Below are positions 52,151 through 61,175 of a stretch of 64,000 nucleotides of DNA, in pieces. Numbering within the stretch: the stretch's first letter is position 1; each line of letters begins with the position of its first letter. The stretch spans positions 1 to 64,000 of the forward strand of contig RQAP01000002.1 of assembly GCA_008671135.1 (NCBI GenBank), written 5' to 3'. The notes beneath the pieces are model-generated. The model saw only the letters and a program-made list of their open reading frames with translations. It was not told the origin of the DNA and did no database searches. This DNA is from Collinsella aerofaciens. Lineage in GTDB: Bacteria > Actinomycetota > Coriobacteriia > Coriobacteriales > Coriobacteriaceae. A program made the translations under genes and the position numbers.

Positions 52151-55033
52151 CTAAATAAATACATCGACGAGGATGGGCATAAGGTTGAGCAGGCCAAACA
52201 CCAGCGCCACGCCCCATCCGAGCCTAAAGCAGCTGCGCCAGGTGCTGCGTGCGAAGGTGTTGTCGATCAGGACCTCGACAAAATACGTCGCGGCCATCAC
52301 GACCAGGGCAACCACCCAGCTCACCGGGTTGTCCCAAACAAAGAACATGCCCACCCACATCAAAAACAGCACGGTCTCGCACCAGTGCATAAGGGTCATC
52401 TTGGCCAGCGTGCCGCCGCTCATCTCGGTGGCGACGCCCTGGACAATCTCCTGATGCGCGTGATGCGAGTACGAAAGGTCGAACGGCGACTTGCGTAGCT
52501 TGATGGTGAGTACCGCAAGCAGCGCCAAGAAAATGGGCGCACTGTACGCGATGATGGGCGCCGGCTGCCCGGTTACGGCGATGGAGTCGAAGCTATCGGT
52601 GGCGAGATACAAGCCCACGCTCATCAGCAAAACGGCGGGCTCGTAGCTCATAACCTGCAGCAGCTCGCGGTCGGCGCCGACCTGCGCAAACGGGCTTTGC
52701 GTCGAGGCGGACGCCAGTACCACAAAGATCGCGGCGAGCGTAACCATAAAGGCACACAGCAGCGTGTTGGAGCCCGACACAAAGATGCCGCCGCCCACGA
52801 CGGTGAAGATGAGCGCGCACGCCATGTAGGTATCATCCATGGTGTTTACGCTGGCAGGGGCCTTGCGCAGCAGCTTGGCAACGTCGTAGAAGGGCTGCAG
52901 CAGGCGCGGGCCCACGCGGCCCTGCATACGGGCCGAAAGCTTGCGGTCAACGCCATCGATCAGGCCACCCACAAGCGGCGCAATCAAGGCAAACGCCACG
53001 GTGCCAATAAATATGCCCACGACGCCCGAACCTTCAAAATACTTGCCGCGCAACACCGAGGGCGCGCTCATAGCAAGCCTCTCGGGCCCAATCCACGCGC
53101 AACACAGCAGCGCAAACAAGATAATGCTGCAGCACACGACGCTACCCGCGGGGCCAATACGCTTCTCACCAAGGGCGTCCTCCGAGTACCAATTGCGCTT
53201 TTCGGCCTTCACCTCGTGTCCCATCGAGCCACGGAAATGGCGGTAATTGTCGGTTCCCACACCCGAAAGATATACGTTTACATGCGGTTTGTTGCTCACG
53301 CGGAACGACGTCAGCAGCACCACGGCGATAAACGCCACGATAACCACCATCAGATACATGGCGTCCTTGCCAATAACGTACGGCACGCGGCCAAACACCA
53401 TGGCCAAGTAAGGCGACACCAGGCCGCTCGAGATAACCGGGAACGCCACACAGCACAGAATCAGCAGCGCGGCGATGGTGTTGAGGGCCATCCATTCGGT
53501 CTTATGGACATTGACCTCAACGTTTTGAGCCGTGGGGTCGACGCCCGAAAGCTTGGCGAGCCACTTACCCCAGAAGTAAAACGTCGCGGCCGAGCCAAAG
53601 GCAAGCACCATGATCATGAGCACGTTGCCGGTCTGCGCGAACGCCACCAGGGCGCCCCACTTGGACACGAGCATGCCAAACGGCGCCACAAACATGCCCA
53701 TAATGCCCAGCATCATCAGACGCGTCAGGTGCGGCATGCGGCTGAACAGACCGTCCATGTCCTCGATATTGCGGCTGCCGATATGATGCTCGGCCGTGCC
53801 CACGCACAGGAACAGCAGCGACTTTGCCACCGTATGGAACAGGATCAGAAAGATGGCGGCCCACACGGCCTCGGGCGCGCCGACACCCAGGCAGGCACTG
53901 ATGAGGCCCAGGTTGGAGATGGTGGAGTACGCGAGCACGCGCTTGGCGTTACTCTGCGAGATGGCCATGAGGGCAGCGAGCAAAAACGTGATGGCACCCA
54001 CACTCGTGACCATAAAGCCGGTCACGGGATAGATGGCATAGAGCGGGCTCAGCTTGACCATCAGGAACACGCCGGCCTTGACCATGGTGGACGAGTGCAG
54101 CAGGGCGCTCGTGGGCGTGGGGGCAACCATGGCACCCAACAGCCAAGTGTGGAACGGCATCTGTGCGGCCTTGGTGAGTGCGGCGAGCGACAGCAGAACG
54201 ACCGGCATCACCAGCAGCGTGGATTGCGCGGTTCCGGCGCCGGAAAGCTCGATCATGCCCGAGATGGTCAACGGCATGCCGTTGACGTGCAGGAACATAA
54301 GGCCCGCCAAAAACGCGATGCCGCCCAGCATGTTCAGGATGATCTGGGTGAAGGCGTTTTTAATGGCCTCGGGCGTGCGCGTGTAGCCAATCATGAGGAA
54401 CGAGCACACGGTGGTGATTTCCCAGCCGCAGAACAGCCACTCAAGGTTGTCGCTCGTCACGATGACGAACATGGCCGAGAGGAACAGGAACATAAGCGCC
54501 AGGAACTGCGGGCGACGGTCGGGCGCGGTCTGCCCGCGCAGCGCGGCCTCGTGCTCGTCGTGCGCTTGGAAATCCTTCATGTAGCCCAAGGCGTAGATAC
54601 AGATAAGGCTACCGACAATGCCGACGGCGAGGACCATGATTACACTCATGTAATCCAGATAGAGCGGCGTCGCCGTGACGGCTTCGGCCGCGGGCAGCGT
54701 CATGGCTGCAAAGGCGAGCGAACCCACCAGCTGGACTACGCCGAGCACCGTGGTAAGCGCGTTCCTGTATTTGAACGCGTTGTACAGGATGACGGCGCAC
54801 AGAATTATGTCGATGACGGAGCTGATGATCGAGAGCACATGCGAGGTGCCGGGGGCAACCTCAAAGCTCTGCGGACCCGTGCCAAAAAACATGACGGCGA
54901 CTACAACTGTCACCGCCATAATAATGCCGGAACCTATGAGCCCCACCGCATCGCGGGCGCGGTCACCGCGCGCGAGCAGCATGCCCAGCGCCGGTACCAG
55001 CGGAAACAGGGTAAGGAAATACAGTAGCGTCAT
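52151..55033 (-). CDS. echA: Fused EchA-EchB membrane subunit of the Ech hydrogenase
   Basis: 960 aa in one frame. Residues of about 1-640 are the NuoL/M-type ion-pumping subunit (EchA), with some 14-16 segments and the family's I-G-Y-T-R ... A-F-T-Q-I-I-L-N-M-L-G-G stretch. After a linker, about 665-960 are the NuoH-type subunit (EchB), with R-K-x-x-A-R-M-Q-G-R-V-G-P and several segments. Usually these are two genes. The start has GGGAG at good spacing. It heads the operon and would couple H2 evolution to H+ or Na+ transport. Confidence 0.9.
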   Translation of the reverse strand: MTLLYFLTLFPLVPALGMLLARGDRARDAVGLIGSGIIMAVTVVVAVMFFGTGPQSFEVAPGTSHVLSIISSVIDIILCAVILYNAFKYRNALTTVLGVVQLVGSLAFAAMTLPAAEAVTATPLYLDYMSVIMVLAVGIVGSLICIYALGYMKDFQAHDEHEAALRGQTAPDRRPQFLALMFLFLSAMFVIVTSDNLEWLFCGWEITTVCSFLMIGYTRTPEAIKNAFTQIILNMLGGIAFLAGLMFLHVNGMPLTISGMIELSGAGTAQSTLLVMPVVLLSLAALTKAAQMPFHTWLLGAMVAPTPTSALLHSSTMVKAGVFLMVKLSPLYAIYPVTGFMVTSVGAITFLLAALMAISQSNAKRVLAYSTISNLGLISACLGVGAPEAVWAAIFLILFHTVAKSLLFLCVGTAEHHIGSRNIEDMDGLFSRMPHLTRLMMLGIMGMFVAPFGMLVSKWGALVAFAQTGNVLMIMVLAFGSAATFYFWGKWLAKLSGVDPTAQNVEVNVHKTEWMALNTIAALLILCCVAFPVISSGLVSPYLAMVFGRVPYVIGKDAMYLMVVIVAFIAVVLLTSFRVSNKPHVNVYLSGVGTDNYRHFRGSMGHEVKAEKRNWYSEDALGEKRIGPAGSVVCCSIILFALLCCAWIGPERLAMSAPSVLRGKYFEGSGVVGIFIGTVAFALIAPLVGGLIDGVDRKLSARMQGRVGPRLLQPFYDVAKLLRKAPASVNTMDDTYMACALIFTVVGGGIFVSGSNTLLCAFMVTLAAIFVVLASASTQSPFAQVGADRELLQVMSYEPAVLLMSVGLYLATDSFDSIAVTGQPAPIIAYSAPIFLALLAVLTIKLRKSPFDLSYSHHAHQEIVQGVATEMSGGTLAKMTLMHWCETVLFLMWVGMFFVWDNPVSWVVALVVMAATYFVEVLIDNTFARSTWRSCFRLGWGVALVFGLLNLMPILVDVFI

Positions 55034-55073
55034 ACCATCACTCCCCCATGCAAAAACGCTGCAATTGTTTAAC

Positions 55074-55090
55074 GTTATAGCTCAATTGAG
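55074..55090 (-). promoter_or_regulatory. Probable promoter of the Ech operon with CTCAATTGAG palindrome
   Basis: On the minus strand TATAAC (55074-55079) lies about 40 bases before the start codon. The perfect 10-bp palindrome CTCAATTGAG (55081-55090) sits next to it. A -35 box is not clear, which could mean activator control. Confidence 0.4.
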
Positions 55091-55283
55091 GAGTAGCAGC
55101 GGCGGGTTTTCGGTCAACTGGGGAGTTTTAGGCGTACGGGGTAAGGAGTCTGTCCGCATTGGAGCAGAGGGGTGACGCTCCACCTATCGCAGCGACAGGC
55201 GCGCGGGCCACTGCGCGCGGTTGATTGGCCACGCTGGAGGATATCCCGATAGGCTCGCGACGGTCCAAATAGTTGGCGCGGCA

Positions 55284-55308
55284 AGAAAAATGCGCCCCTG
55301 TGGGCGCA
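55284..55308 (-). terminator. Intrinsic terminator of the HTH gene
   Basis: TGCGCCC / GGGCGCA stem with a 4-nt loop, followed by TTTTTC on the minus strand. Confidence 0.85.
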
Positions 55309-55316
55309 CCCTCTTG

Positions 55317-55712
55317 CTACTCTGCCTGCTTAACGCGCGGCTTGCGACCGCGCGGCTTATCGATAAGCGCGTCGGCACCGCCATCGCGATACTGGCGGCA
55401 CCAAGCCTTGACCGAAGACTCGCTGGGAATCTTGTGCTTGATCATGGCCTCGCGAACCGTCAGGCCGTTTTCCAGACGGTCCTTAACCACGGCGAGCTTT
55501 ACGTCGTACGAATAGGTGTGATGGCGAGCGCCCGCGTTGAGCACAGCGTCGGCACCGCCCACGGCATATGCACGGGCCCACTGACGAGCCGTGGCCTGGG
55601 GAATGCCGAGCTTTGCAGCGAGGGCGCGGTGACCGACCCCCTCTTGGAGGATCTCGACGGCACGCTGCCTAACCTCGGGCGTATGCGTGCGAGTCCTAGT
55701 TGCTTCCGACAT
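55317..55712 (-). CDS. Helix-turn-helix protein, transposase OrfA-like
   Basis: 131 aa with two helix-turn-helix units (about 8-55 and 65-120) of the Ins-type found in IS3 OrfA and related DNA-binding proteins. There is no catalytic partner (OrfB with DDE) on either side, and no inverted repeats flank it. So it may be a remnant or a domesticated regulator. It has its own terminator. The ATG is preceded by AAGAAG; a GTG three codons earlier is an alternative. Confidence 0.75.
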   Translation of the reverse strand: MSEATRTRTHTPEVRQRAVEILQEGVGHRALAAKLGIPQATARQWARAYAVGGADAVLNAGARHHTYSYDVKLAVVKDRLENGLTVREAMIKHKIPSESSVKAWCRQYRDGGADALIDKPRGRKPRVKQAE

Positions 55713-56045
55713 ACCTGCCACTTCTTAGCCTTAACCGTTAATCTGCTTTCTTACGTGCACGCTAGATAGTAGCATTTTGCTGTTTGCTCAAAGCAGTTAA
55801 TTAAAATAGACGCGGCATTATCTGGGCATTTGACACCTATTTACGGCGTTTCTTTATCGATTATTTACGCTGGTAGCTAGCTCGCAGCTAATCGTCATTC
55901 GTTTGCCAACAAAATTGGCATCTCTTTATGTCCTTTGATATAGAGGATATAATTATTAACCCCTCCCCCAATAATTTTGAGTGGCCTGCAAGGTAGTAGA
56001 TGTCCTCACTCCTCATGATTACCGCGCACTGCCCTCCACCGGAGC
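55713..56045. other. AT-rich gene-free stretch
   Basis: About 330 bases with markedly lower GC than the neighbours, containing TTAATTAAAATAG, GATATAGAGGATATAATTATT and similar runs. A promoter for the HTH gene is likely at its left end. I see no convincing gene. A 71-codon open frame at 55888-56103 has no ribosome site and runs into the terminator, so I leave it out. Confidence 0.5.
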
Positions 56046-56088
56046 AAAACAAAAAGGGCGGGACCTGCTGCGCTTGCAGACCCCGCCC
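56046..56088 (-). terminator. Intrinsic terminator of the flavoenzyme gene
   Basis: Minus-strand stem GGGCGGGGTCTGC / GCAGGTCCCGCCC followed by TTTTTGTTTTG. Confidence 0.88.
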
Positions 56089-56160
56089 CGGTTGACACCC
56101 CATGGGACGCAGTCGGGCGAGGCAGATCCGTGCTACCGCCCCGCCTGGCCGCGAAGTTAA

Positions 56161-58191
56161 CTACAGCTCGTTGGCCGCGTGATATGCCGTGCGAATGGCG
56201 CTCGCGATGTCGGCGGTGCGCTCGCCCGAGCAGTCGCCCACGCAGGTCACGGGCACCGTCACGCCGTCCAGGTCAAACGCGTTGGCCTTGGAACCCACGG
56301 CCATCACCACGTAATCGCAGGCGATCTTCACCGGCTCCTCGGCACCGTCCTCGGTGGTGCGAACAGCCTCCACGCCCTCGTCGGTAATGGCGGTCAGGCG
56401 GGTCTTAACATGCTGCTCAACGTTGTGCTCGGCAAAGTCGCTCATAATCAGCGGCAGAATGGTCTCGGACTCGCCCGCGGCAATCTTGTCGAGCATCTCC
56501 ACGATCGCCACCTCGCAGCCGTGCTGCAGCAGGTACTCGGCAGTCTCGGTGCCCACCAGGCCACCGCCAATGACGGCGACGCGGCCCGCAAGCTCCACCT
56601 TGCCGGCCAGCACGTCCCAGCTCGAGACGACCTTCTCCGAGTCGGCGCCCGGAACGGGGATGACCACATCGTGCGCGCCCACGGCCACAATCGCGGCGTC
56701 GGCGGCGTTGAGGTCCTCAGCGGTAGCGGCATGGTTGAGCTCAACCTTCACGTCCAGGCCGGGCAGAATCTTCTCGTAGTACTCGACCGAGCGCATGATC
56801 TCGTCCTTGCGCGGAGGCGCAGCCGCCAGCACAATCTGGCCGCCCAGATGATTGCTCACCTCATAGACGGTCACATCGTAGCCGCGCTTGGCCGCCACGC
56901 GAGCGGCCTCCAGGCCGGCAATACCGCCGCCCACCACGGCGATCTTCTTGTCGCCCTCGCCTGGCTTAATGGCGATGGTCGCCTCATCGCCGTTCTCGGC
57001 ATTAAGCACGCACGAGATGTACTTGCGGTTTTGAATCGCATCGACGCAGCCCTTGTTGCAGTTGAGGCACTCGCGAATAGGCTCGCCCGTGGCGGCCTTC
57101 AGCGCAATGTCGGGGTCGCACATGAGCGAGCGGCCATAGGCGATGATGTCGGCTGAGCCATCCTCCAGGATCTTCTCGCCGGCCTCGACCGAAACCACGC
57201 GGCCGACGGTTGCCACCGGCACGGAGACCAGGGCCTTGACGCGCTCGGCCACGGGCAGCGTCCAGTTGTAGGGCATGGCACCCATGGGCGGAATGGTGTC
57301 GCCCATGTTGCCAGTGTGGTTTGCCTGCGCGACCTGGATCATGTCGATGCCGGCGCCCTCGAGCAGCTTGGCAAACTCGCAAGCCTCGTCGGGCTGCAGG
57401 CCGCCCTTGCCGCGCGGCGTGCCGTCAGGGTTCTCCATGATCACGGGGAGCTTGTACTCCACCATCAGCTGCGGCGCGGCCTCCTTAATGGCGGCGACGA
57501 CCTCGAGCGCATAGCGAACGCGGTTCTCGAACGAGCCGCCGTATTCGTCGGTGCGCTGGTTGAGGATGGCCGAGCACAGCGAGCCCACCAGGCGGTCGCC
57601 GTGGACCTCGATGGCGTCGATCCCGGCCTGCTGTGCGCGAGCGGCCGAGGCAGCGATGGCCTCCTTGATCTGGGTGAGCTGCTCCACGCTGGCCTCGTTC
57701 ACAAAGTGCTGCATGTCGTGGTGCAGCTTGGCGTAGGCCTGATTGCGGATCTCGTTGGACTCGGTCATTTTGGCGGCAAAGGTCTCCTCGTCTCCGGCGG
57801 CCTTGGCCTCCTGCGCAGCCTTGGCGGCGGCCATGGATCCCATGACCATGTGGCCGACCCCGGGCACGTCGTACTCGGGGTGGAACAGCTGCAAAGCGAT
57901 CTTGGCGCCGTGCTTGTGGACGGCATCGGCCAGCGCCTTAAACGTGGGGATCTGGGCGTCGGTTGCCAGCTTGGGCGTGGGGCTCGCGGTCATAACAGGA
58001 GCGACGTCGCCGATGACGATGTAGCTCACGCCGCCACGGGCCAGGCGCTCGTAAAAAGCCAGGCTGCGCTCGCCAATGGAACCGTCGCGCTCCTCGTAGC
58101 CGGTGGTCAGCGGCGGAAACATAATGCGGTTCTTGAGCTCAAGGGGACCAACCGTAATGGGCTGGAGCAGCTTGGATGCAGGTGCGGTCAT
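56161..58191 (-). CDS. Old yellow enzyme-type NADH:flavin oxidoreductase with FAD domain
   Basis: 676 aa. An N-terminal FMN barrel (about 1-370), a [4Fe-4S] motif C-L-N-C-N-K-G-C ... C (about 375-395), and a C-terminal FAD/NAD(P) part with G-G-G-I-A-G-L-E-A and G-G-G-L-V-G-T-E. This is the 2,4-dienoyl-CoA reductase/enoate reductase group, which includes the BaiCD and BaiH bile-acid enzymes, so the substrate could be an enoate, a bile acid intermediate or a plant compound. The ATG at 58189-58191 has AGAGAGG at good spacing. An ATG two codons earlier is too close. It is monocistronic. Confidence 0.9.
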   Translation of the reverse strand: MTAPASKLLQPITVGPLELKNRIMFPPLTTGYEERDGSIGERSLAFYERLARGGVSYIVIGDVAPVMTASPTPKLATDAQIPTFKALADAVHKHGAKIALQLFHPEYDVPGVGHMVMGSMAAAKAAQEAKAAGDEETFAAKMTESNEIRNQAYAKLHHDMQHFVNEASVEQLTQIKEAIAASAARAQQAGIDAIEVHGDRLVGSLCSAILNQRTDEYGGSFENRVRYALEVVAAIKEAAPQLMVEYKLPVIMENPDGTPRGKGGLQPDEACEFAKLLEGAGIDMIQVAQANHTGNMGDTIPPMGAMPYNWTLPVAERVKALVSVPVATVGRVVSVEAGEKILEDGSADIIAYGRSLMCDPDIALKAATGEPIRECLNCNKGCVDAIQNRKYISCVLNAENGDEATIAIKPGEGDKKIAVVGGGIAGLEAARVAAKRGYDVTVYEVSNHLGGQIVLAAAPPRKDEIMRSVEYYEKILPGLDVKVELNHAATAEDLNAADAAIVAVGAHDVVIPVPGADSEKVVSSWDVLAGKVELAGRVAVIGGGLVGTETAEYLLQHGCEVAIVEMLDKIAAGESETILPLIMSDFAEHNVEQHVKTRLTAITDEGVEAVRTTEDGAEEPVKIACDYVVMAVGSKANAFDLDGVTVPVTCVGDCSGERTADIASAIRTAYHAANEL

Positions 58192-58334
58192 AGACATTCC
58201 TCTCTTATAGGCGCGGCGGCGATGGTGCCGTGTAATTGTCTAGAGGATATGGCATGGGGGTACAGCGGCACAACGGAAATCGGCGGACAGCAGGTAGCGG
58301 CAGGTGGATGGGGGTGGGCGGGGCGGCCCGTCGG

Positions 58335-58557
58335 TTTGTCTCAATCTGTAACAGTTACGCGGTAAAACTGGGTCTTACTGTTACAGATCGAGACAAACCA
58401 AACCCGCCTGCTAGAAAATCTCAATCTATAACAACAACTCGGCAAAATCCGTCCCTCGTGTTACAGATTTAGACAAACACGACCCAACCCACCGGTATAT
58501 CTCGATCTGTAACACCTAGCCGCCCAAATCGGGTCTAGATGTTACAGATCGAGATTT
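58335..58557. repeat. Tandem array of three hairpins, period about 80 bp
   Basis: Units 58335-58397, 58416-58477 and 58497-58557. Each has arms like TTTGTCTCAATCTGTAAC / GTTACAGATCGAGACAAA and a 24-nt core with CGG.AAAA and GGGTCT-like blocks. Spacers of 18-19 bp share AACCC.CC. Centres are 80-81 bp apart. The gap 58192-58643 holds this array and the tRNA terminator, and no gene. Confidence 0.88.
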
Positions 58558-58603
58558 TGTTTGAGAGGCCGAGAATTGGACCGAAAACACGGTCCCGAAA
58601 TAA

Positions 58604-58634
58604 CAAAAAAGCTCGCCGGCTAGGCCGACGAGCT
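58604..58634 (-). terminator. Intrinsic terminator of the tRNA gene
   Basis: Minus-strand stem AGCTCGTCGGC / GCCGGCGAGCT with a CTA loop and TTTTTT after it. Confidence 0.9.
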
Positions 58635-58643
58635 GCAAGTTCT

Positions 58644-58720
58644 TGGTCGCGGGGGCAGGATTTGAACCTACGACCTCCGGGTTATGAGCCCGGCGAGCTA
58701 CCAGACTGCTCCACCCCGCA
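58644..58720 (-). tRNA. Initiator tRNA-Met (CAT)
   Basis: 77 nt including an encoded CCA. Anticodon CAT lies at 58684-58686. The anticodon stem has three G-C pairs in a row (GGG / CCC), the mark of the initiator. Position 1 is U and position 72 is G, so there is no Watson-Crick pair there, as expected for tRNA-fMet. T-loop TTCAAAT and D-arm are normal. Confidence 0.95.
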
Positions 58721-58875
58721 ATGTCTGGGCGCCTCATGTGCGCAAAAAAGAATATTACGCGGGAGTTCGGTAAACGGCAAGGAAAATCTCGTAGAGCATA
58801 ATTCCTTCATATTTAAAACCCCTCAGCCCCTATCACTGTAAACGAATCGCGGCCGAGCGCCGTCGACGGCGCGTA

Positions 58876-58881
58876 TACAAT
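58876..58881 (+). promoter_or_regulatory. -10 box of coaX
   Basis: TACAAT within TATACAAT, about 37 bases before the coaX start. The -35 region is weak. Confidence 0.5.
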
Positions 58882-58917
58882 GGTGCGCGTCCTTTTATGC
58901 CAACACCGGGAGTAGAC

Positions 58918-59691
58918 ATGCTGCTCGCTATCGATATGGGAAACACGCAGACGGCCATGGGCCTGTTTGACGGAGACGAGCTGGTGCAGTCGTGGCGCAT
59001 GCCCACCGACCGCTCCTATACCGCCGACGAGATCCATGTGCGCCTGATGGGTTTCTTTAAGATGTACGGCCTTTCGCTCGACGCGGTCGACGCGATCGCC
59101 TTTGCCGGCGTGGTGCCGCAGCTCTCGCGCGAGTGGCACGCCGTGGCCGACCGCATCGCGGCGGACGCCATCGTTATCGGGCCGCAGACGGCCGCCGTAA
59201 CCAAGCTGCGTGCGGCACGCCCTCAGGCCGTGGGTGCCGATCGCGTCGCCAACGCCGTTGCGGCCGAGACCTTCTACGGCGCCCCGGCAATCGTGGTGGA
59301 CTTTGGCACCGCGACCAATATCGACGTCATCGATGAGGACGGCTATTACATTGGTGGAGCGATCGCGCCGGGTATCCGCATCTCCATGGACGCGCTTGCC
59401 GCCCGTGCCGCCAAGCTCGCCAGCGTTCCGCTCGAGGCGCCGGAGCACGCCATCGGCCGCGATACCGAGGAGTGCATCAAGGTCGGCGCCGTGGTGGGCG
59501 CCGCCGCCATGGCCGAGGGCCTGGTCGCGCGCATGAAGCGCGAGCTGGGCCGCGAGGATGCCACCGTTATCGCCACGGGCGGTCTCGCCGGCATCGTCGC
59601 CGATTCGACCGATGCCTTCGACGTGGTCGATGGACAGCTCACCATCAAGGGTATCTGCGAAATCTACCGCCGCATGCAGGAGCTGGGGTAA
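58918..59691 (+). CDS. coaX: Type III pantothenate kinase
   Basis: 257 aa. It phosphorylates pantothenate in CoA synthesis. The N-terminal D-M-G-N-T-Q-T phosphate loop, G-A-D-R and D-F-G-T-A-T motifs of CoaX are all present. The ATG at 58918 follows GGGAG; an ATG seven codons earlier has no ribosome site. It is a single gene, followed at once by the hairpin P1. Confidence 0.96.
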   Translation: MLLAIDMGNTQTAMGLFDGDELVQSWRMPTDRSYTADEIHVRLMGFFKMYGLSLDAVDAIAFAGVVPQLSREWHAVADRIAADAIVIGPQTAAVTKLRAARPQAVGADRVANAVAAETFYGAPAIVVDFGTATNIDVIDEDGYYIGGAIAPGIRISMDALAARAAKLASVPLEAPEHAIGRDTEECIKVGAVVGAAAMAEGLVARMKRELGREDATVIATGGLAGIVADSTDAFDVVDGQLTIKGICEIYRRMQELG

Positions 59692-59745
59692 GACGGGGCT
59701 TAAGTCGAGCACGAGCGCGAGCGGCGAACTAGGCAACGCATCGGT

Positions 59746-59788
59746 CCTATTCCTCAAAATCGAAAATTTATCAGTTTTGAGGAATAGG
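59746..59788. repeat. 43-bp hairpin repeat, copy P1
   Basis: CCTATTCCTCAAAA / TTTTGAGGAATAGG perfect arms (14 bp) around 15 bases with AAAATTT. It lies just after the stop of the ATPase gene (59796, minus strand). Copies P2 and P3 lie beyond the other end of that gene. Confidence 0.92.
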
Positions 59789-59795
59789 CTTTCTG

Positions 59796-60992
59796 CTACG
59801 CCTCGCCGCATAGCCACCTCGCCAGGTCCACGATCTGCACTCCGTCGCGATCCGTGGCCTCGTGATGCGTGCGGGCGAGAATCATCTTGGGATACGCATC
59901 GCCAATGCTCAGCAGTGGCGAAATCTCGCGTTCAAATGTCTTATCCGAGCTGATGTCGTCGCTCACCTGAATGTAGAGTTTCTCGCTCCGCTTGATTGCT
60001 ACAAAGTCTATTTCCTTTTTATAGAGCACGCCGACGTATACCTCGTATCCGCGGCGCAGCAGCTCGATTGCCACCATGTTCTCGTATACGCGTCCCCAAT
60101 CCATATCACGTGTACCGAGCAGCGCGTATTTGAACGCGTGGTCTGCCAGGTAATACTTCTCGCCGCTCTTAAGGTATTTTTTGCCGCGGATGTCGTACCG
60201 ACGAACTTTATAGAAGGCAAACGCATCGCACAGGTACCCCATGTACGTGCCGACCGTCTTGTTCGTTATCTTTAGCCCATCCGCGTTCAAAATATCCGTA
60301 ATGTTACGTGCCGACGTTATGTTGGATACGTTGTCCATCATGTAATCGGCAATGCGCAGCAGCGCCGATTCGTTTCTCACGTTATGCCGCTGCACGATAT
60401 CTCTCACAATGAGCGTCTTGAAGACGTTGGAGAGATATTGATAGCGCTGCTCCTGCAGTGGATAAGGGTAAGAGCCGGACATACCGCCGGTTCTCGCGTA
60501 CTCATCGAAGTCGCGGTCGACCTCGCCCTCGTCGCCATAGAGTCGATACTCCTCAAACGAGAATGGGAAAACCTCGATCTCAAACGTACGCCCCGTAAAG
60601 AGCGTCGACAGATCGCTCGACAGCAAAAAGGCATTCGATCCGGTAATGAATATGTCGTACTGCTCGGATGCGTGAAGGCTGTTGATCGCACGCTCAAAAC
60701 CGTCGCACATCTGAACTTCATCGATAAGCAGAAAGTTTTGTTTGCCGGACACTCGATGCTCTTTTACATAGGCGAGCAGCGCGTGATACTCGAGCAGGTT
60801 CTCGAACTCATCGAGGTTGTAGTTGATATGGATGACATTCGAATTGGACAGATTTGCCTCCACGTAATCGCGGAGGGCCTCGAGCAATTTTGATTTACCG
60901 CTGCGGCGAATGCCCGTGATGACCTTGATGTCCGGCACGCCAATAAGGCTCGTCAACGTGTCCATATATGACGTTCTATTGATGAGTTTCAT
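59796..60992 (-). CDS. AAA ATPase of the AAA_14/DUF4143 type
   Basis: 398 aa. P-loop G-I-R-R-S-G-K-S-K (about 27-35), Walker B-like F-L-L-I-D-E-V-Q, then S-N-A-F-L-L-S, and a C-terminal DUF4143 domain with a PD-(D/E)xK-like trace (V-Y-V-G-V-L-Y-K-K-E-I-D-F-V-A). Such proteins are common in gut bacteria and archaea and their role is unsettled. GC content is lower than in the neighbours. GAGGAGG precedes the ATG. It is flanked on both sides by the same hairpin family, which suggests insertion as a unit between coaX and the biotin-ligase-like gene. Confidence 0.9.
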   Translation of the reverse strand: MKLINRTSYMDTLTSLIGVPDIKVITGIRRSGKSKLLEALRDYVEANLSNSNVIHINYNLDEFENLLEYHALLAYVKEHRVSGKQNFLLIDEVQMCDGFERAINSLHASEQYDIFITGSNAFLLSSDLSTLFTGRTFEIEVFPFSFEEYRLYGDEGEVDRDFDEYARTGGMSGSYPYPLQEQRYQYLSNVFKTLIVRDIVQRHNVRNESALLRIADYMMDNVSNITSARNITDILNADGLKITNKTVGTYMGYLCDAFAFYKVRRYDIRGKKYLKSGEKYYLADHAFKYALLGTRDMDWGRVYENMVAIELLRRGYEVYVGVLYKKEIDFVAIKRSEKLYIQVSDDISSDKTFEREISPLLSIGDAYPKMILARTHHEATDRDGVQIVDLARWLCGEA

Positions 60993-61018
60993 TGGGGCCT
61001 CCTCGCGGTCTTTTATCG

Positions 61019-61059
61019 CTATTCCTCAAAATTGAAAAATTTTCAGTTTTGAGGAATAG
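61019..61059. repeat. 43-bp hairpin repeat, copy P2
   Basis: CTATTCCTCAAAA / TTTTGAGGAATAG arms, 27 bases upstream of the ATPase start codon, in the same orientation as P1. Confidence 0.92.
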
Positions 61060-61103
61060 GCTCTATAGCGAATATACCTCGCGAAAGACCGAGCTGCCTT
61101 AAT

Positions 61104-61146
61104 CCTATTCCTCAAAAACGAAAATTTTTCAGTTTTGAGGAATAGG
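61104..61146. repeat. 43-bp hairpin repeat, copy P3
   Basis: Same arms as P1, same orientation, 44 bases beyond P2. Confidence 0.92.
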
Positions 61147-61175
61147 GCGCTGGCAACCCATTCCCCAGATAGGCG

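Noticed and set aside
55888..56103. 71-codon minus-strand open frame
   Set aside because: No ribosome site and no recognisable sequence. It overlaps the terminator region of the flavoenzyme gene.
58335..58557. CRISPR array
   Set aside because: Only three units, each fully palindromic and longer than 60 bp, with near-identical short spacers and no cas genes nearby.
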